This document shows, in pieces, positions 41,746 to 54,133 of a stretch of DNA of 64,000 nt. Source of the DNA: Dolomedes plantarius (lineage: Eukaryota; Arthropoda; Arachnida; Araneae; Dolomedidae); assembly GCA_907164885.2 (NCBI GenBank), contig OU015495.1:97507332-97571331 (forward strand), in the 5' to 3' direction. Positions within the stretch are counted from its first letter, which is position 1, and each line of letters opens with the position of its first letter. A program made the translations under genes and the position numbers. The notes beneath the pieces were generated by a model. That model was not told the origin of the DNA and made no database searches. It saw nothing but the letters and a program-made list of their open reading frames with translations.

Positions 41746-44700
41746 GGTTATATAAACAACAATTATTATCAAACATTATATTACAGGGATTTTCATGTGA
41801 TTACCCATTCAGACCCGCTTTGGAAGTCCTATTTAGAGTATATTTATAGACAATGACTGATAGTATTTTTCATATTGCAAAGCTGAAAATGAGGTAGAAT
41901 AGTTAACATAAAAATTGCATATTTTTAGTTTAACTAAGTACCGGTATCAATAAACGAAACAGTTCCTGACAATATGTATCTACATCTAAACTATCTAAAA
42001 TGCCTCGAAGGATAAACTTTCGGAGTTAATGAACGGACTCTAAATGTGTAAATAAACTCTAGCATGAAATATAATAGAACTCGAATGCACTCCCGACGCT
42101 TACCTTATTTTGAATCAATATCACATGCCTTCCAGTTAGTCGAGATTATTTCCAATACTCGATATCAGTGAATTTCCAATGCTTGAAAATAAGGAAATAA
42201 TGGCTAGAGATTTATGGTTTGTGAATAGATTTATGGTTCGTAAACATTTTGTGATTATTATTTCTCATTTGAAACGACCGTGTTACAGGATGATTTTCAC
42301 CCTCTTTTATCTCCCACATTCGAAACCCCCTCGGGTAGCAATTCTATTCCTCCAAAAGTTAAAGTTAAACAGAAAAAAAAGAGTTATTTTCTTATCCAAA
42401 CGAGAAAATAATACCCGATTCTATCTTAGTGGAGATAAATGGATTGCTCGTTTGTTTTTCTCGAAATATCTTAGAAAAGTAGAGGGAAAAAACCTTATTG
42501 GGAAACTCTGATTGTTTTTTTTTCTTTGTAATCATCCTAAACACAAAGGGAAACTAAACTGGTTATATTTTAGGAATATAACAAGATAGGAGAATTATGT
42601 TCTATTTGATGAATTTTGACACTGCTAAGGGGGAATCAGATAAAAGTTTTGTTTAGTTTTTTCTTCAGAGACATGCAAAATTAAAATTTGGATTCAGAGT
42701 TTCCCAATTGGTAGCAAAACGAAATGTATTTCAAGTTCAAATACTGTTTTGCAAACTTGACTTAAACTTGAAGCCTATTTCTAATATTCTTCATACGAAA
42801 TATTGAAATAAGCTAATATTTATTGTAATGTATTATCACCTTTAATGCTTCTTATTATTTGCATTTAACATTATTAGTGGCTGCTTCTTTTATCCTCCGA
42901 TTTCATTCAGCACTTTTTGCATTTCACCTTGGCTCTAGGACATAAGCATATTAAGTCGATGCATCAGTAGACATCACGTATCTTCAGTTCCAATTTTAAG
43001 CCTACTCTAGTATTTTTATTAATTTAAAATAAATAAAAGCATATCTTTGATTTTTTTATTTTGCATATTAATGTAGACGCTCAAATTAAGAGCGGGTAGT
43101 GTTTTTTACATTTTTTTTTACAGGTTTGCATTTTTTGCAGGTTTTCCTTTTGTGGTTAGAAATGTTTTTCAATTTTTTTATATATAAAATTTTGGAAAAG
43201 ACTTTTTTTTAAATTTATGTTATGAAGCAATAAATTAATTTAATGAGTTTATAACATTGAAAATTTTATAAATCTTTAATTTTTATTATATTATATTTAA
43301 AAAATATAATTTCCATTTTATTATATTATTGCATTTTAAAAATTTTAATCACTTTAAAAGGCAGAAAAAAAATCAGTTATTATAGTGATTTTAGCTTTAA
43401 AGAAAATGTTTTCAGAATTTTCCGAAGGCAGCTTGATAAAAATAGAAAAAAAAATCACCGGCCAAATTTTCGTAGACATACCTTGAAAGGAATTTCAGAT
43501 ATGTCTTTTCAAAGATGGCAAATCGGAAAAAAATCCTGCCCTTAAGTAAATAGACTGAAAAATAAAATGTAGAGCAATAGTATGAGAGTGTCCATAGACA
43601 GTGCAGCATAAAAATGTCATATCTCGAAAAGAAACCATTCTAGAAGCATATGATTTATGTTACTGGACTCTAAAAGCTCTACAGCTTGCTTTGACCAAGA
43701 AATACAAGACGTGTTTTTTTCAGAATGATTTCCAGACTCCTCTGGGCTAAAATGTTCTATTATTCTAAAAATATAGTAAGAGAAAAGGGGATTTTCGTAC
43801 AATTTTTAAGTTTTCGTGTCTCATCTTGATGATTATTTTTCTGCAAAGACACTAATCACTTACTTATTTAAACAAAATTTACACATGAAAGAGTATTCTC
43901 TAAGACTTTTAGTTACATTTTTATTGAACACGCTTCAAAACATTTATAAAGTGTTTATTTTTTAAATGGATCAAATATTTCTCATTGATGTATACCAGAT
44001 ATTTCCAGACAAAAGAAAGATATATAGAATAAATATTACAAATAAAGAACTGTTCAGTCTTCATAAAAGACTTACTATTTTTATTTTTATTTTTAAATAA
44101 TTCATTATAATAATTGTTTAATTTTATTCATCATATTGTTTGTAATTTGTATTCTAATTGTGTTTCTGGTCAATAGACTAGCATCACTATGTAACTTCTT
44201 TTTACTTCAAAATAAAATGTTTTTTATTCTGCTTCTGTTGCACATTCGATTCTGAGTAATGGCAAGAAAATGGCTAAGAAATGTTTAATCTGTTATGGTG
44301 TATATTCTATTCTAAGCAATGCCATGTAAGAATTCAAAAATTGCTATGTTGGATGAGATTCTGTTTTTCTTTTTTTTTTGTTAAAAAATTCTGTGCAGAT
44401 TATTGTTCAAACTATTAACATTTTGCAGTCAATTATTCATTTTGTAAAACCTAATTCCGAAGGGTTATTCAGTGTGTCATGAATTCAATAGTTATGTGTT
44501 AAAAGGAAGTCAATTATTAAATGAATTTTAAGGAAAAGTGCATAGAACTAAGTCTTTTAGTGTTGACTTATTATTCAAGTAATATTCAGATGATGTTAAA
44601 GGTAAGCCATTCCAGTATTACCTTCATTAAAAGAAGTAAGAAGATTGAGTAGTTGCACTTAAACAAGAATATTAAAAATTTTTGTTAATGGATTCATATA

Positions 44701-46054
44701 CTGTCCACTTAGATATAAAGTTATATTCACAAAATAACTCACCCCACAAAAACTTATAGCAATACAACTACATTCAATTTCCTCTTTGAGACGTTTTAAC
44801 TTTTCGTCGAAAGTGATGTATGCGCTTTCTTGGAAAGGAACATCTGGATGTTGATGTCCCTTGAAGTAAATTCTGTTAATTCTTATAGCGAAAGGATGGT
44901 GTGCTGTCATTCCCCAACAGTAAAGCGAGAGGGCAGTTTAAAAGAAAGCAGGTGATATATCCTGCTCGAAATAGCTTGTTTAGATTAATGAAGATGGATG
45001 TTCAGAGATACTAGATTTGATTGCCTGCAGTGGCTTCCATTGTTCTCCAAAAGATACCTCGCGTATTTCTTTAACATTTGTTATCGGGAGTGCAGTTTAG
45101 TATGTTCAAGATTATTTTTATCCATTTCAAGTCAGAATGTAAGAATTTAATGCCTTAATATATTCTCCGTTGACTCCTTATGATGGAAATGCAAATAAAT
45201 TCTTTCGACTGTTGAAATCGAGTGATTGAATTTTTAAAAAGTCAAATGCTTATAACTAACACTTTTCCATCGTAATATGATAAAATTACCTACCAAAAGC
45301 TCTTTCCTGTTTTTTTTGTTAATTTAAAAAAGGGGTGTTTCTATTCATGAAACAAATGAAAAGTTTTGGAATAGCACGTGGTTTTAATGTCTGTTAAATT
45401 TAGCTTACCTCTGCACGATAAAACAATCATTTAGTATATTTTTTTCTTTATGGGTCATTAGGGTGCTTTATAGGAGCAGGGCCTTTTTATCGCATGGACA
45501 ATTCGGAACTTTGCCCAGGGCCCCCTGATCCTAGGGGCCCCCAAAACTGTCCTCTTTAACGATGTTTCTCAACACTAAAATAGATAGGGCTCCAGATAAG
45601 TGAAAGTTTTTAATTTCGCTTTCTGCTTTAGGGAAAATGTTAAACTATCAGGTTGTATCAGACGTGCAGCAGAAGGTGAAAGGCGTTTTCAACTTGATGT
45701 GAAACAAGTTTATGAATGCTGCATCTTATGAGCCATACACTGTAATAGTAAATATAGGACTCTCATGCAGGGTTGTTTGGTTTGAATCGTTATTTGAATC
45801 AAAATTTAAATCAGACGAATTTTTTAACCCTGATTTTTAAGAACTTTTCCTCACACGCTTGGTGTATGCACCTAGTACTTCTAATAGTATAGTCCATGGA
45901 TAGTTCTTATTTTTATAAATGTTCGGAAGGGGGGGGGGCCCTAAATAGCATCTGCCCAAGGGCCCCAGCATTCATAATCGGTACCTGTAAAATAATACCT
46001 AAAGGAAACATGTGTCCAACATTTTGCAGAACTGTCTATCGTTTTCATGCTTGT
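41746..46054. other. Long AT-rich stretch without a recognisable gene
   Basis: Open frames are at most 110 codons and unrecognised. At about 42290-42535 a weak inverted pair (AGGATGATT and AATCATCCT) encloses sequence faintly similar to 27780-27905. At about 45475-45545 and 45925-45985 GC-rich words (TTGCCCAGGGCCCCC, CTGCCCAAGGGCCCC, runs of G) resemble ends of an old hAT-like element, but no target duplication is visible. Confidence 0.4.
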
Positions 46055-46062
46055 ATATCTAT

Positions 46063-46889
46063 TAGTGATGCGACATCAATAACAAAACATTGATGTTTTG
46101 AAACATCGATGTTCAATATTACAACATCGATGCTAATAAAACATCGCCCAAAAACCATCGATGTTTTTAAACATCGATGTTTTAGAACATCCATTTTTTA
46201 AAACTGGTTTAGTAATCTCTAACATTAATGTTACTTCCGTTAGTCGTGGGGGGAGGGGGTGATTTAATTTTACTCTCTGATTGGGCAGGCACAAATGACA
46301 AAAACTTGGTTGCTTTGGGCTACATTCATGACTCAAAATTCTCGTTGTAAATACCGCCATGTTTTGCCTTCAAATGTCCAGATAAATTCGTGGTATTGCC
46401 AGAAGTTTTGAGGGACTTAAGGCAAATATTGCATTTCGCTAATTTGTCAGTGGTTTTGTAAAAATATTTCTAAACGGTACTTTTGGGTGGCATCTTACTA
46501 ATAATATTAACGTCAACTTATATAAAACCAGAACAAAACAAAAACTTAAATGGATACACTCGTGTATATACTATTTGTAAAATAAAATCCCATGGAAGGT
46601 TTTGGAGTGCCAGGAACATTCCAAGCGCTCTGATTGGTTCATTGGTTGTTAATTGCCATTTGTCTGTTTGCTAAGGAATCATTCCCCCTTTTCTATTCGT
46701 CCTTTTCAGAATTCAGACTTACATTTACCGAGTGTGAAAATTATGCTACGTGGTAAATTTTTTTTATTACGGTACTTTTTCTTAAAAAAAAACATCGAGA
46801 CAACGTAAAACATCGAGCACAAAACATCGATGTTAAAAAAGCATCGGCTTCAATAAATCGATGTTTAAAACATCCATGTCGCATCCCTA
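46063..46889 (-). mobile_element. hAT-derived element with CATCGATG repeat clusters (827 bp)
   Basis: Perfect 8-bp target duplication ATATCTAT at 46055-46062 and 46890-46897. The ends are TAGTGATGCGACAT at left and, inward from the right, TAGGGATGCGACAT. Just inside each end are many copies of ACATCGATG and its complement (about 46085-46190 and 46790-46875), which are probable transposase-binding sites. The only coding trace is a BED zinc finger on the minus strand. It is a non-autonomous derivative. Confidence 0.92.
46329..46438 (-). pseudogene. BED zinc finger of a hAT transposase
   Basis: The minus strand reads AKCNICLKSLKTSGNTTNLS and continues GHLKAKHGG. This is the BED pattern: C-x2-C, a spacer with the common SGNTTNL word, then H-x4-H (GHLKAKH). 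In hAT transposases and ZBED proteins it binds DNA at the element ends. The frame closes at a TGA shortly after, and the catalytic part is missing, so at most a short DNA-binding peptide could be made. Confidence 0.8.
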
Positions 46890-46897
46890 ATATCTAT

Positions 46898-47537
46898 CTT
46901 TATGCTGAAATCGTTAATCAGTGCTTAGCAAGTTAATGTCCACTTGAAGTTAAGTGCAACATTTTACCAGGGGTGCAAACAATATCTGTTACAATCTACA
47001 GACAAATTGAGACACAGTTTTTGGTCACATACAAATATTAATTCAAACAAGTATAAACTTGCTTGAATTTGACAAATGAGCCCCATTTGGTAATTCTGTA
47101 ATGGAACTCATAAAATCAAAAGGCCCAAATGGTTAAGGAAACGAGTATTTGGAACCATGTTAAAGAAATACATTACGGAATTATGCTTGTAGTTGCACCC
47201 CTAAACTACATAAAAGACATTAAGATGATGCAAGAAATTAAAAATGAATCCTTTGCATCTACCTTACTTTTATAGTTAAAATAATTATATGATTTCTTCT
47301 TTTTTTTTCCTTAAAAATATTATCAGTAATCATGAAGTTATAATATTGTAAAACAGTGCAGTGTTTTTTTTTTTTTGCTTGTGTGGAATGAAGTTTTTGC
47401 TATTAAACTAATAAAAGCATATTCAATTGTATGAAACTTTCACACATTTTTAATCGTTTGCTTAACAAAGCTTCGTTTACGACACATTGCATTTGCACTC
47501 TAAGAAAATGCTGGATGGTAATTTGAACATCGCCGTG
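46898..47537. other. AT-rich sequence, nothing recognised
   Basis: No gene or element ends could be supported. Confidence 0.5.
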
Positions 47538-47540
47538 TAA

Positions 47541-47709
47541 GGGCCTGTTCACATAGAATCCGTAAGCATCAGCGGTTCTCGTATTGACATATTTTAAACC
47601 AATCACAGACCTTAACAATTCACGACAAATTGTTTGTAGGTTTGTAATTGGTTAAATATATTTCAAAACGATCAACACTGACGCTGACGGATTGTACGTG
47701 AACAGGCCG
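47541..47709. mobile_element. Harbinger-type MITE, copy 2 (169 bp)
   Basis: The ends GGGCCTGTTCACATAGAATC and, inward from the right, CGGCCTGTTCACGTACAATC are flanked by TAA (47538-47540 and 47710-47712). The interior matches copy 1 (ATATTTTAAACCAA, GGTTTGTAATTGGTTAAAT). Confidence 0.85.
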
Positions 47710-47712
47710 TAA

Positions 47713-48565
47713 TCCGGTGCGAAGACTCCACATTCCTTGTTTGAAAGCTTTTGTGATATCGTTTTTGACTACAAATATTATTCATTAATTGCCTTACTAT
47801 AAACACTGCTGTTGGTAAATCGTATCTTAAGAGTGTTAAGGTACTTGGAAATAGAATTGAAATTTTAAAACTTTTAACTAGTTGTTTTTACAATATTTAG
47901 CCTAGTTGAAACTGAAAGAGAAAATCTGAGATTGAAGATTCACTACTGAACTTTGATTTATTTTGGAGTCAAATTATGAAAAATTATGTGAACGAAAAAT
48001 TATGTGATTTTAAACTTATACTTCTTTACAAAACAAAAACTCACTCTTAAGAGTCCCTGCTTGAAATATATATATATATGTGTGTGTGTGTGTGTAATAT
48101 CCCCATTGCGTAAGAACCTTAAATTATAACCTGGAAGGGAAAACTAGCTCATATTTACATGGTTGCACATGGTTGCTGTAGACTCAGCCTGTAAGGAATA
48201 AAAGTTAGATTTAAATGCAGTCGGGCCAAACTTCTTAGCACATCGTTTATTAGCACGGAAATACATCCGTTCATTCCAGAAGAACGGCTTGGAATAATAT
48301 CACCTTTCAACAGTAAACACGAGAGGGCAAGGTAGACATGCGACTATTATTTGTAGGGGCAGCAGATTTAGGGGCTCAGGAAGCTAACCCACTCCTGAAT
48401 TCGGACATATATACAGGTAAAAATTCAAAGGTATGCAATTCATGGGAGGTTCTGCGGATAAAGGTTTTAAAGCGATAAATTAATATTACTGGGGACTAGA
48501 CTTGGGAAAGGGAATGTAAATGCTAGAATGGAGGGCATGGTATTTAAGATATTACTTACACACGA

Positions 48566-48623
<58 letters not shown>

Positions 48624-49974
48624 CAAGTTTGGTGTTTGGTGGGAATCGGAGTTACAATTACTGGCAATTATTTCATCAACAAAAGAGAAATGTTGTTCCC
48701 TTCATTCGTCATTGAATATGCAATCAGAACATATTCTATACCTTTTCTCCCCATGTAAACAGTATTACAAACAAGTAGAGACATTTCTATGATAAAACAG
48801 AATAACGTTACTTTTTTGCAACTATTTACGTTTACAATATTATGTTATACTACAACTTTTCATTAATGGCAACGGCTTATATGTTACAACAATTTCCCAC
48901 ACATAACTTTTTATCCATGTACTAATACATATTTCATTGCATTATCCAACACACAAACATGCCATAGATATGTCTAACCATATGACAGTTTCATTTTGTA
49001 CACAATAGCTTAATTAGTGTAAAAGAAAATATAGTTCTGTATGCCTGTTTCCATTAATATGCATTTCCACTAACGAGGGGAAGCTATTTATCAAACGAGT
49101 ACGCGGGGAACAGGCACTTAAAGGTATCTGTTCCTTCCATGAATTAATGTCTGAAAGACAAACTGCCTCCTCGAAATTAGAAATGATTTAGAACGACACT
49201 ATATACGAAGACGCGAAAAAGAGCTTTCCATTATGTACAGAAAAATATCCCAAAGTACCTCTGCTAGGTAATTTCAAAATAAATCACTGTGTAAAATGAA
49301 TAGTGGTACTTGAAGCAATCAATATGTCGGTATCCCCCAATTTTTAAAAGATTTCTAGGGAAGGCAAAGATTAATGGAAAAGATTTCTTTTTATGTTGGT
49401 TAGATTTATTTTAAGTAGAGCTTAGATCCCTTTCAATATTGATACAAATTTTTTTAAAAATACTTCAATAACACAAGTGTGTTTTCAATTTATTCAACTT
49501 TTAATTACTTAAAGGTTTTGTGTTTAAAGTTTCGTCACGAAAAATAGATCAAATAATCTATTCTCAGTTCAACACCTTCTAAGACTGAATGAAATACAGA
49601 TACCCCAGTCAACAACACAGCGTATGATTCCGCAGTGCGAAAAATCGAGGGGTAAATTTGTAGTTGGTAAACAAACTTTAAAGGAAATAAAACGAAACGT
49701 ATTGTTGTTAAATGGAAGTTCATGTAAAACACTCACTTAAATAGACAAACACCTGTTAAATAGATATTTTAAGTAACAGATTTTTTGAAAATCAAATTAA
49801 ATAACTGTAGTAAGTTGTGCTCTCTTAATATTTCTTTGTTCTAATTTCAAGAATATTCTCAGATTCTGGCAGTTTTTTTGAAAACATGATCTTTACGAAC
49901 TGTTTTGAATGGACATCTATTAAAACTCAAATAAAAAGCAATTTTTTTTTCTAACGCATCAGGCACTTAACATT
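47713..49974. other. Unassigned AT-rich sequence with two TA/TG microsatellites
   Basis: Compound (TA)n(TG)n arrays lie at about 48067-48096 and 48570-48623. No gene is recognised; open frames through the arrays are artefacts. Confidence 0.5.
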
Positions 49975-50155
49975 TCAACATTCGCCTATCTCACACAGTG
50001 ATTTTGAAGGATTTTTTATTATGGGAGCCCCATATAGGTGAAACAATATCGCTCCTTATAATTGGGCAGCACAGGAACGCCCATGCCTTAGTCGGGATTC
50101 AAACCTGAGCCCACTCCGTGAGAGTTCAAGTCGCTACCCAATATACGATGCGAAT
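49975..50155 (-). mobile_element. SINE family D, copy 2
   Basis: Minus strand. The box B is better preserved here (CAGGTTTGAATCCC). The body CTAAGGCATGGGCGTTCC, CACCTATATGGGGCTCCCAT and ATAATAAAA matches copy 1 in order. The head is divergent and box A is uncertain. Confidence 0.65.
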
Positions 50156-50465
50156 AGCTTAAAAGACAATATAAACGTGCATTTTAATAATCTAAACTTA
50201 ATTTATGTTATGTCAAAGAAAATCTGTAATTTCCCTTTTCTCGTTTCTAATTTGTATCAGTTTTAGCAATACTGTCGATTAAGTGTGGAAATGTGGTCCT
50301 GATGAATTGTGCCGCAGAAAAAAATTCATTTAGTGGCTTCAGTCCATTTAACACTCCATTGCTATCCTAAAAAAACTTACGTCATTGCTATCGTTGTATC
50401 TGTGAGATACATGACATAAAAAAAGGTGTGTGTATCAGTGTACACGCGTTAGAAGTGAAACTTCT

Positions 50466-51635
50466 TCAGGTTATATATAATTGCTGCTGAGATAATAGAC
50501 TTTCTTCAATTGGTATATGTTCACTTATTTCATCTTCAAGCATAGTGTCAAAGTTATTGTCTTCAAAAAAGGACTCATCAATTTTTATGTCATACAAAGT
50601 ATATAGTAGTGAATTTATTAAAAACTGTATCCAAGTTTTTATAGTACCTTTTTGATAATACCGTGCAAATAACTTGACTTGTGAATTTTTTTGCGTTTAA
50701 TATGCACATTGATACATTGATCATCAGCCAGATTTCTAGGAAGACTACTAACCATTGAATTAACACATACTGGAATATTAATTACTTGACCGCAAATACC
50801 ATATTGACCATAAACGTGTCTTAGCCTTCTAATTCGCATAAATGGGATTCGAGGAGAAATCAACTTTTCTGACAATAAGTCTATTGGTGGTAAATGTTCA
50901 GTTTTTTTCGGAAATTTGAATCCATTAAAAGTAACCACCGTAGGAATATTTTTCTTGTTCAAAGATTGTCTGCACGTGTTACACACAGCAATGTTGTTTC
51001 TATCGAGATGTGGAACTATTATTTTTAAAATATCGTCATAACCAAGAGATGGAGATTGTAAATCCTTTTTAAACCATAGTCTATCACAAACTGAACACGC
51101 ATGACCAAATGGATTTTCAACAAATTTTTTTTTTAATTCATCGTGAGCGAGACGAGAACGTTGAAAATCCATGTAAAGTAATTGTATAGCATCTTCATTT
51201 TGAAATTCTTGAATTGGTCTTGATTCAACAAAATTTTGATTTTGACATCTGTATTCTTGGATACGCTCTGTTATTGTGTTTTGACGGTTAATGTTTATAT
51301 ATTGAGCAGAAGTATTGGTTTGAGAGTGATGAGCATCAACTTCAACGACTCTTTCGTTTTCATATTCCATTAAATTTCTGGATTCGGAAAATTCAGGCCC
51401 ATTTTCAATGTTATCACTAGCTTCATTAATAATATTATCATTTTTTATGATGAATAATTAAGCAAACATCGCTCGTTGCCTGAATTTGATTCCTTTTCCG
51501 GGCTCTGTACTCTCGCATACGTTCTGCTGCTGTTTTTGGACGCTTAGAATTTGTATTCTGAATAGAAGTAATGGTCTGAGAGCAATGGCGGTGATGGACC
51601 TCAACTTCACAAACTATTTCATTTGGAAATTCCAT
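50466..51635 (-). pseudogene. Helitron-type N-terminal protein fragment (DUF6570 region)
   Basis: On the minus strand, a basic N-terminal repeat comes first: HHRHCSQ through RPKTAAERMREYRARKRNQ. A frame change near 51440 follows, then a second, diverged copy (MEYENERVVEVDAHHSQ ... ITERIQEYRCQNQN). The conserved domain has FGHACSVCDRLWFKKDL, AVCNTCRQSL, FPKKTEHLPPIDLLSEKLIS and RRLRHVYGQYGICGQVINIP. These are hallmarks of the DUF6570-type domain preceding the Rep/helicase in arthropod Helitrons, with two CxxC pairs probably binding zinc. A frameshift near 50640 leads to a tail (IKTWIQFLINSLLY, then IPIEESLLSQQ) ending at 50466. The Rep nuclease and helicase are absent. There are no Helitron ends beside it. 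Confidence 0.78.
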
Positions 51636-51650
51636 TGAGTTTGTTGCCTC

Positions 51651-52265
51651 CTAGATGAGCCAGCGTAATAAGAATACTACAATATCAACACCAAATCTTT
51701 TATTCACCAACTAACGTAAATCTCACTGTCCCTCGACTCCCCATTTATTCAACGAAAATCTACTTTTAGCACTCAAAATGCCCCCAGATTTCTTATCAGT
51801 AAAATTCCTCTTGAGGGGGAGAAAGGGTTGTATATTGAGCTACTACAAGATTGGCTACTTCTCGCTTCCCCGAATTACGCAGGCATAGTCCATAGGACCA
51901 TAGGACAAGTGTTTTAATTGAGTTGCCTAGGCCAACACCTTCAAACTCAGATATTTCATAAATATAGCAACGAAGAGCTGGAATTGTTCAGAAGTAGAAA
52001 ATGTTCATTGTGTAACGTCAAAAGTTCAAGAAATGCTACACAAAAAGTGAAGCAAAGAGTCTTCTGGTCTGTACTCAGGCATAGTCGCTTCTCTTGCGTC
52101 GCTTTGTTTGTTTACAGTATTTCTCGCCGCTTGGCGCATTCTTGACTGGAAGTGCAGCAACGCATTTCCGTAACGCAGAATCGTAACATGAATGACTAAA
52201 TTTTCCCCTCACCGCCGATAAAGAAGTTTCACTTCAAAAACTATGATATATCAATTTTTACACTA
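51651..52265. other. Unassigned sequence
   Basis: No gene recognised. AAGAAGTTTCACTTC at about 52221-52235 is the complement-type match of GAAGTGAAACTTCTT at about 50451-50465, so these two words could be ends of one decayed element spanning the Helitron-type fragment. Confidence 0.35.
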
Positions 52266-52532
52266 TTATTTCCTGGAAAATGGGGGTAAATTACTAAAGG
52301 TATGCATTGTTATGCTTACGGAAAAATTTTCTGATAACGTTTGGAGCAGAGAGACATCACTGAACCAATTATCAGCAGTGACATTACGTCCGGTGTTAGT
52401 GATGGGAGTAATCAATCTTTCTACTATGTCTGTTCTCTTGTTGCTCAATTGGTATGGCCCGTCCGTTTGCTTTCCAGCATAAATTTCCAAATTGGTTGAA
52501 TAAAACATTTTGGAATAAACAACAATCCACAA
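52266..52532 (-). pseudogene. piggyBac transposase fragment (TDNWF region)
   Basis: About 70 residues on the minus strand fit piggyBac-family transposases: NLEIYAGKQTDGPYQLSN, IVERLITPITNTGRNVTADN, then WFSDVSLLQTLSE. The ADNWF word corresponds to the conserved catalytic (T/S)DNWFTS motif. The upstream frame WIVVYSKMFYS also fits. The fragment begins abruptly near 52532 and loses frame after SVSITM, so both ends are missing. It is not part of the two 590-bp derivatives, which keep a later region of the enzyme. Confidence 0.82.
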
Positions 52533-54131
52533 AAATACAGCTACAAAACAAAAAATCAGATTGATCCAAAATACTTAAGAATCTGCTGTCGTCGTATCTG
52601 AGAGATAAAAGGCTTGTGATGTCAATAACCTTTACTTTATAAGAACGAAAATTAAACTGACATCTAGCACCCCTCCTGCTAGGAAGATAGGCGGGGGAAG
52701 CAGCCTCCCTCTCTACAGATGGACTTGCAGTCAGCAAAAATAGTTACCGTGTATCTCATGGATACAAGGTTAGTAATCGAGTGTTAACGTGGCAAAGAAA
52801 AAGGGCCTGGCTCTACTACTTTCGAGCTGACGTAGACAACAGAATTCTATGAAAACGCAAATCAATACTCAGAACAAAAACTGTTAGATTTTTACTATTG
52901 GAATTAAGACCTCAACTAAAGGTGTTGAAATAGACACCCTGTGGGGAGTCAGAGAGTGACACTGTACTAAACTTAGCAGCCGAGAAGTTTTATAGTAGCA
53001 ATTATCGCTTATCTCAATAGAATAAAAATTAAAATAGAACAGAAATAATATCCAGAAAAAACCCATAAAAGCTAATATTTAGGCAGTAAAATAAAAGTAC
53101 TCTTCTAAATGATACTTTAAACGATGGTTACTTACTACTTCGCAAGTGAAAAGTAGACTTTAGATGATTTATACCAATCGCAAGTAAGGATTTATTGGGA
53201 GGAAAATTCGAGACGGTTTTCTTTATTATGCTTGAGAATGAAGGACTCTTGGTGGTTAGAGATTAAAAGGCTAATAAAAACGTTTTGCTTTATATGACAT
53301 CCAGCTCTTGCGATTGCACACTCAATTTTTAATAGAGCAATCCTCACTTTGCCTGGAGGGTGGATACTTCAGATTTTTGAAAGGCCTTTCAAGTACTATT
53401 GTCTAAGAAAAGAAAATGGCAGCGTCCTCTGTTTTTCTTAGACAAGAAATAAAATTTCGATCGAGGTAGATTTATGTATCAAAATTAACTAAACCAAGCT
53501 ACATCGTTTACGTGCACATTAGAGATTTAAAACATATTTAAAGACATTGCAAAAATCCGAAAAAAATATCTGTGCACACAATGTATATTTTCTCTTTAAA
53601 AGCAGAGCAGCTGATGTACTTCATTGACTTCACTGCAAACAACTGCATTTCAAGGAATAGGTTAGGTGAACATTGAGTCAAACAACCATGACAATGGTCT
53701 TTTGACTCAATACCGGAAACACGTAGGGCCACTCCAGAGGGCAATTAATCTGCTTTAGACTCTAAGTTCTCGTCTTTTTAGCCCTCATGCTGCATCTTAG
53801 GAAAAATAAGACAATCAACCAACCATCAACCTCCAACGAAGGGACACAATGTACAAGTAACTTGAATTTCCTAAATGTCAAGGGTAATTTATGTTCCGAG
53901 TAATAGGTGTCAAGCAACAAAATACAAATTTGTTTGGTTCATGGCTAATGTGTTTCAAGACGATACCCACGTTTCTCGATTTTCCCTATATCTTTGGAGT
54001 GTTTTTTTTCAAAGAAAATTAATTTCGTATGTTAAAAAGTACTTTATTGATGAGTTAAGACAAAATGAGATCAGTTTCTGAACTAAAAAATCAGTGAAAA
54101 AGTCATACTTTTGCATTCTGATTTCAAGTTT
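52533..54131. other. Mostly unassigned; possible SINE tail
   Basis: At about 53725-53831 the sequence GGGCCACTCCAGAGGGCAAT ... CTAAGTTCTCG ... AGCCCTCATGCTGCATC with an end of CAACCAACCATCAACC looks like the 3' half of another SINE. No head or target duplication is seen. No gene elsewhere. Confidence 0.35.
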
Positions 54132-54133
54132 TA

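Noticed and set aside
45475..45985. hAT-like element with GGGGCCC-rich ends
   Set aside because: The GC-rich words are suggestive, but orientation is inconsistent, no 8-bp duplication was found and no coding trace remains.
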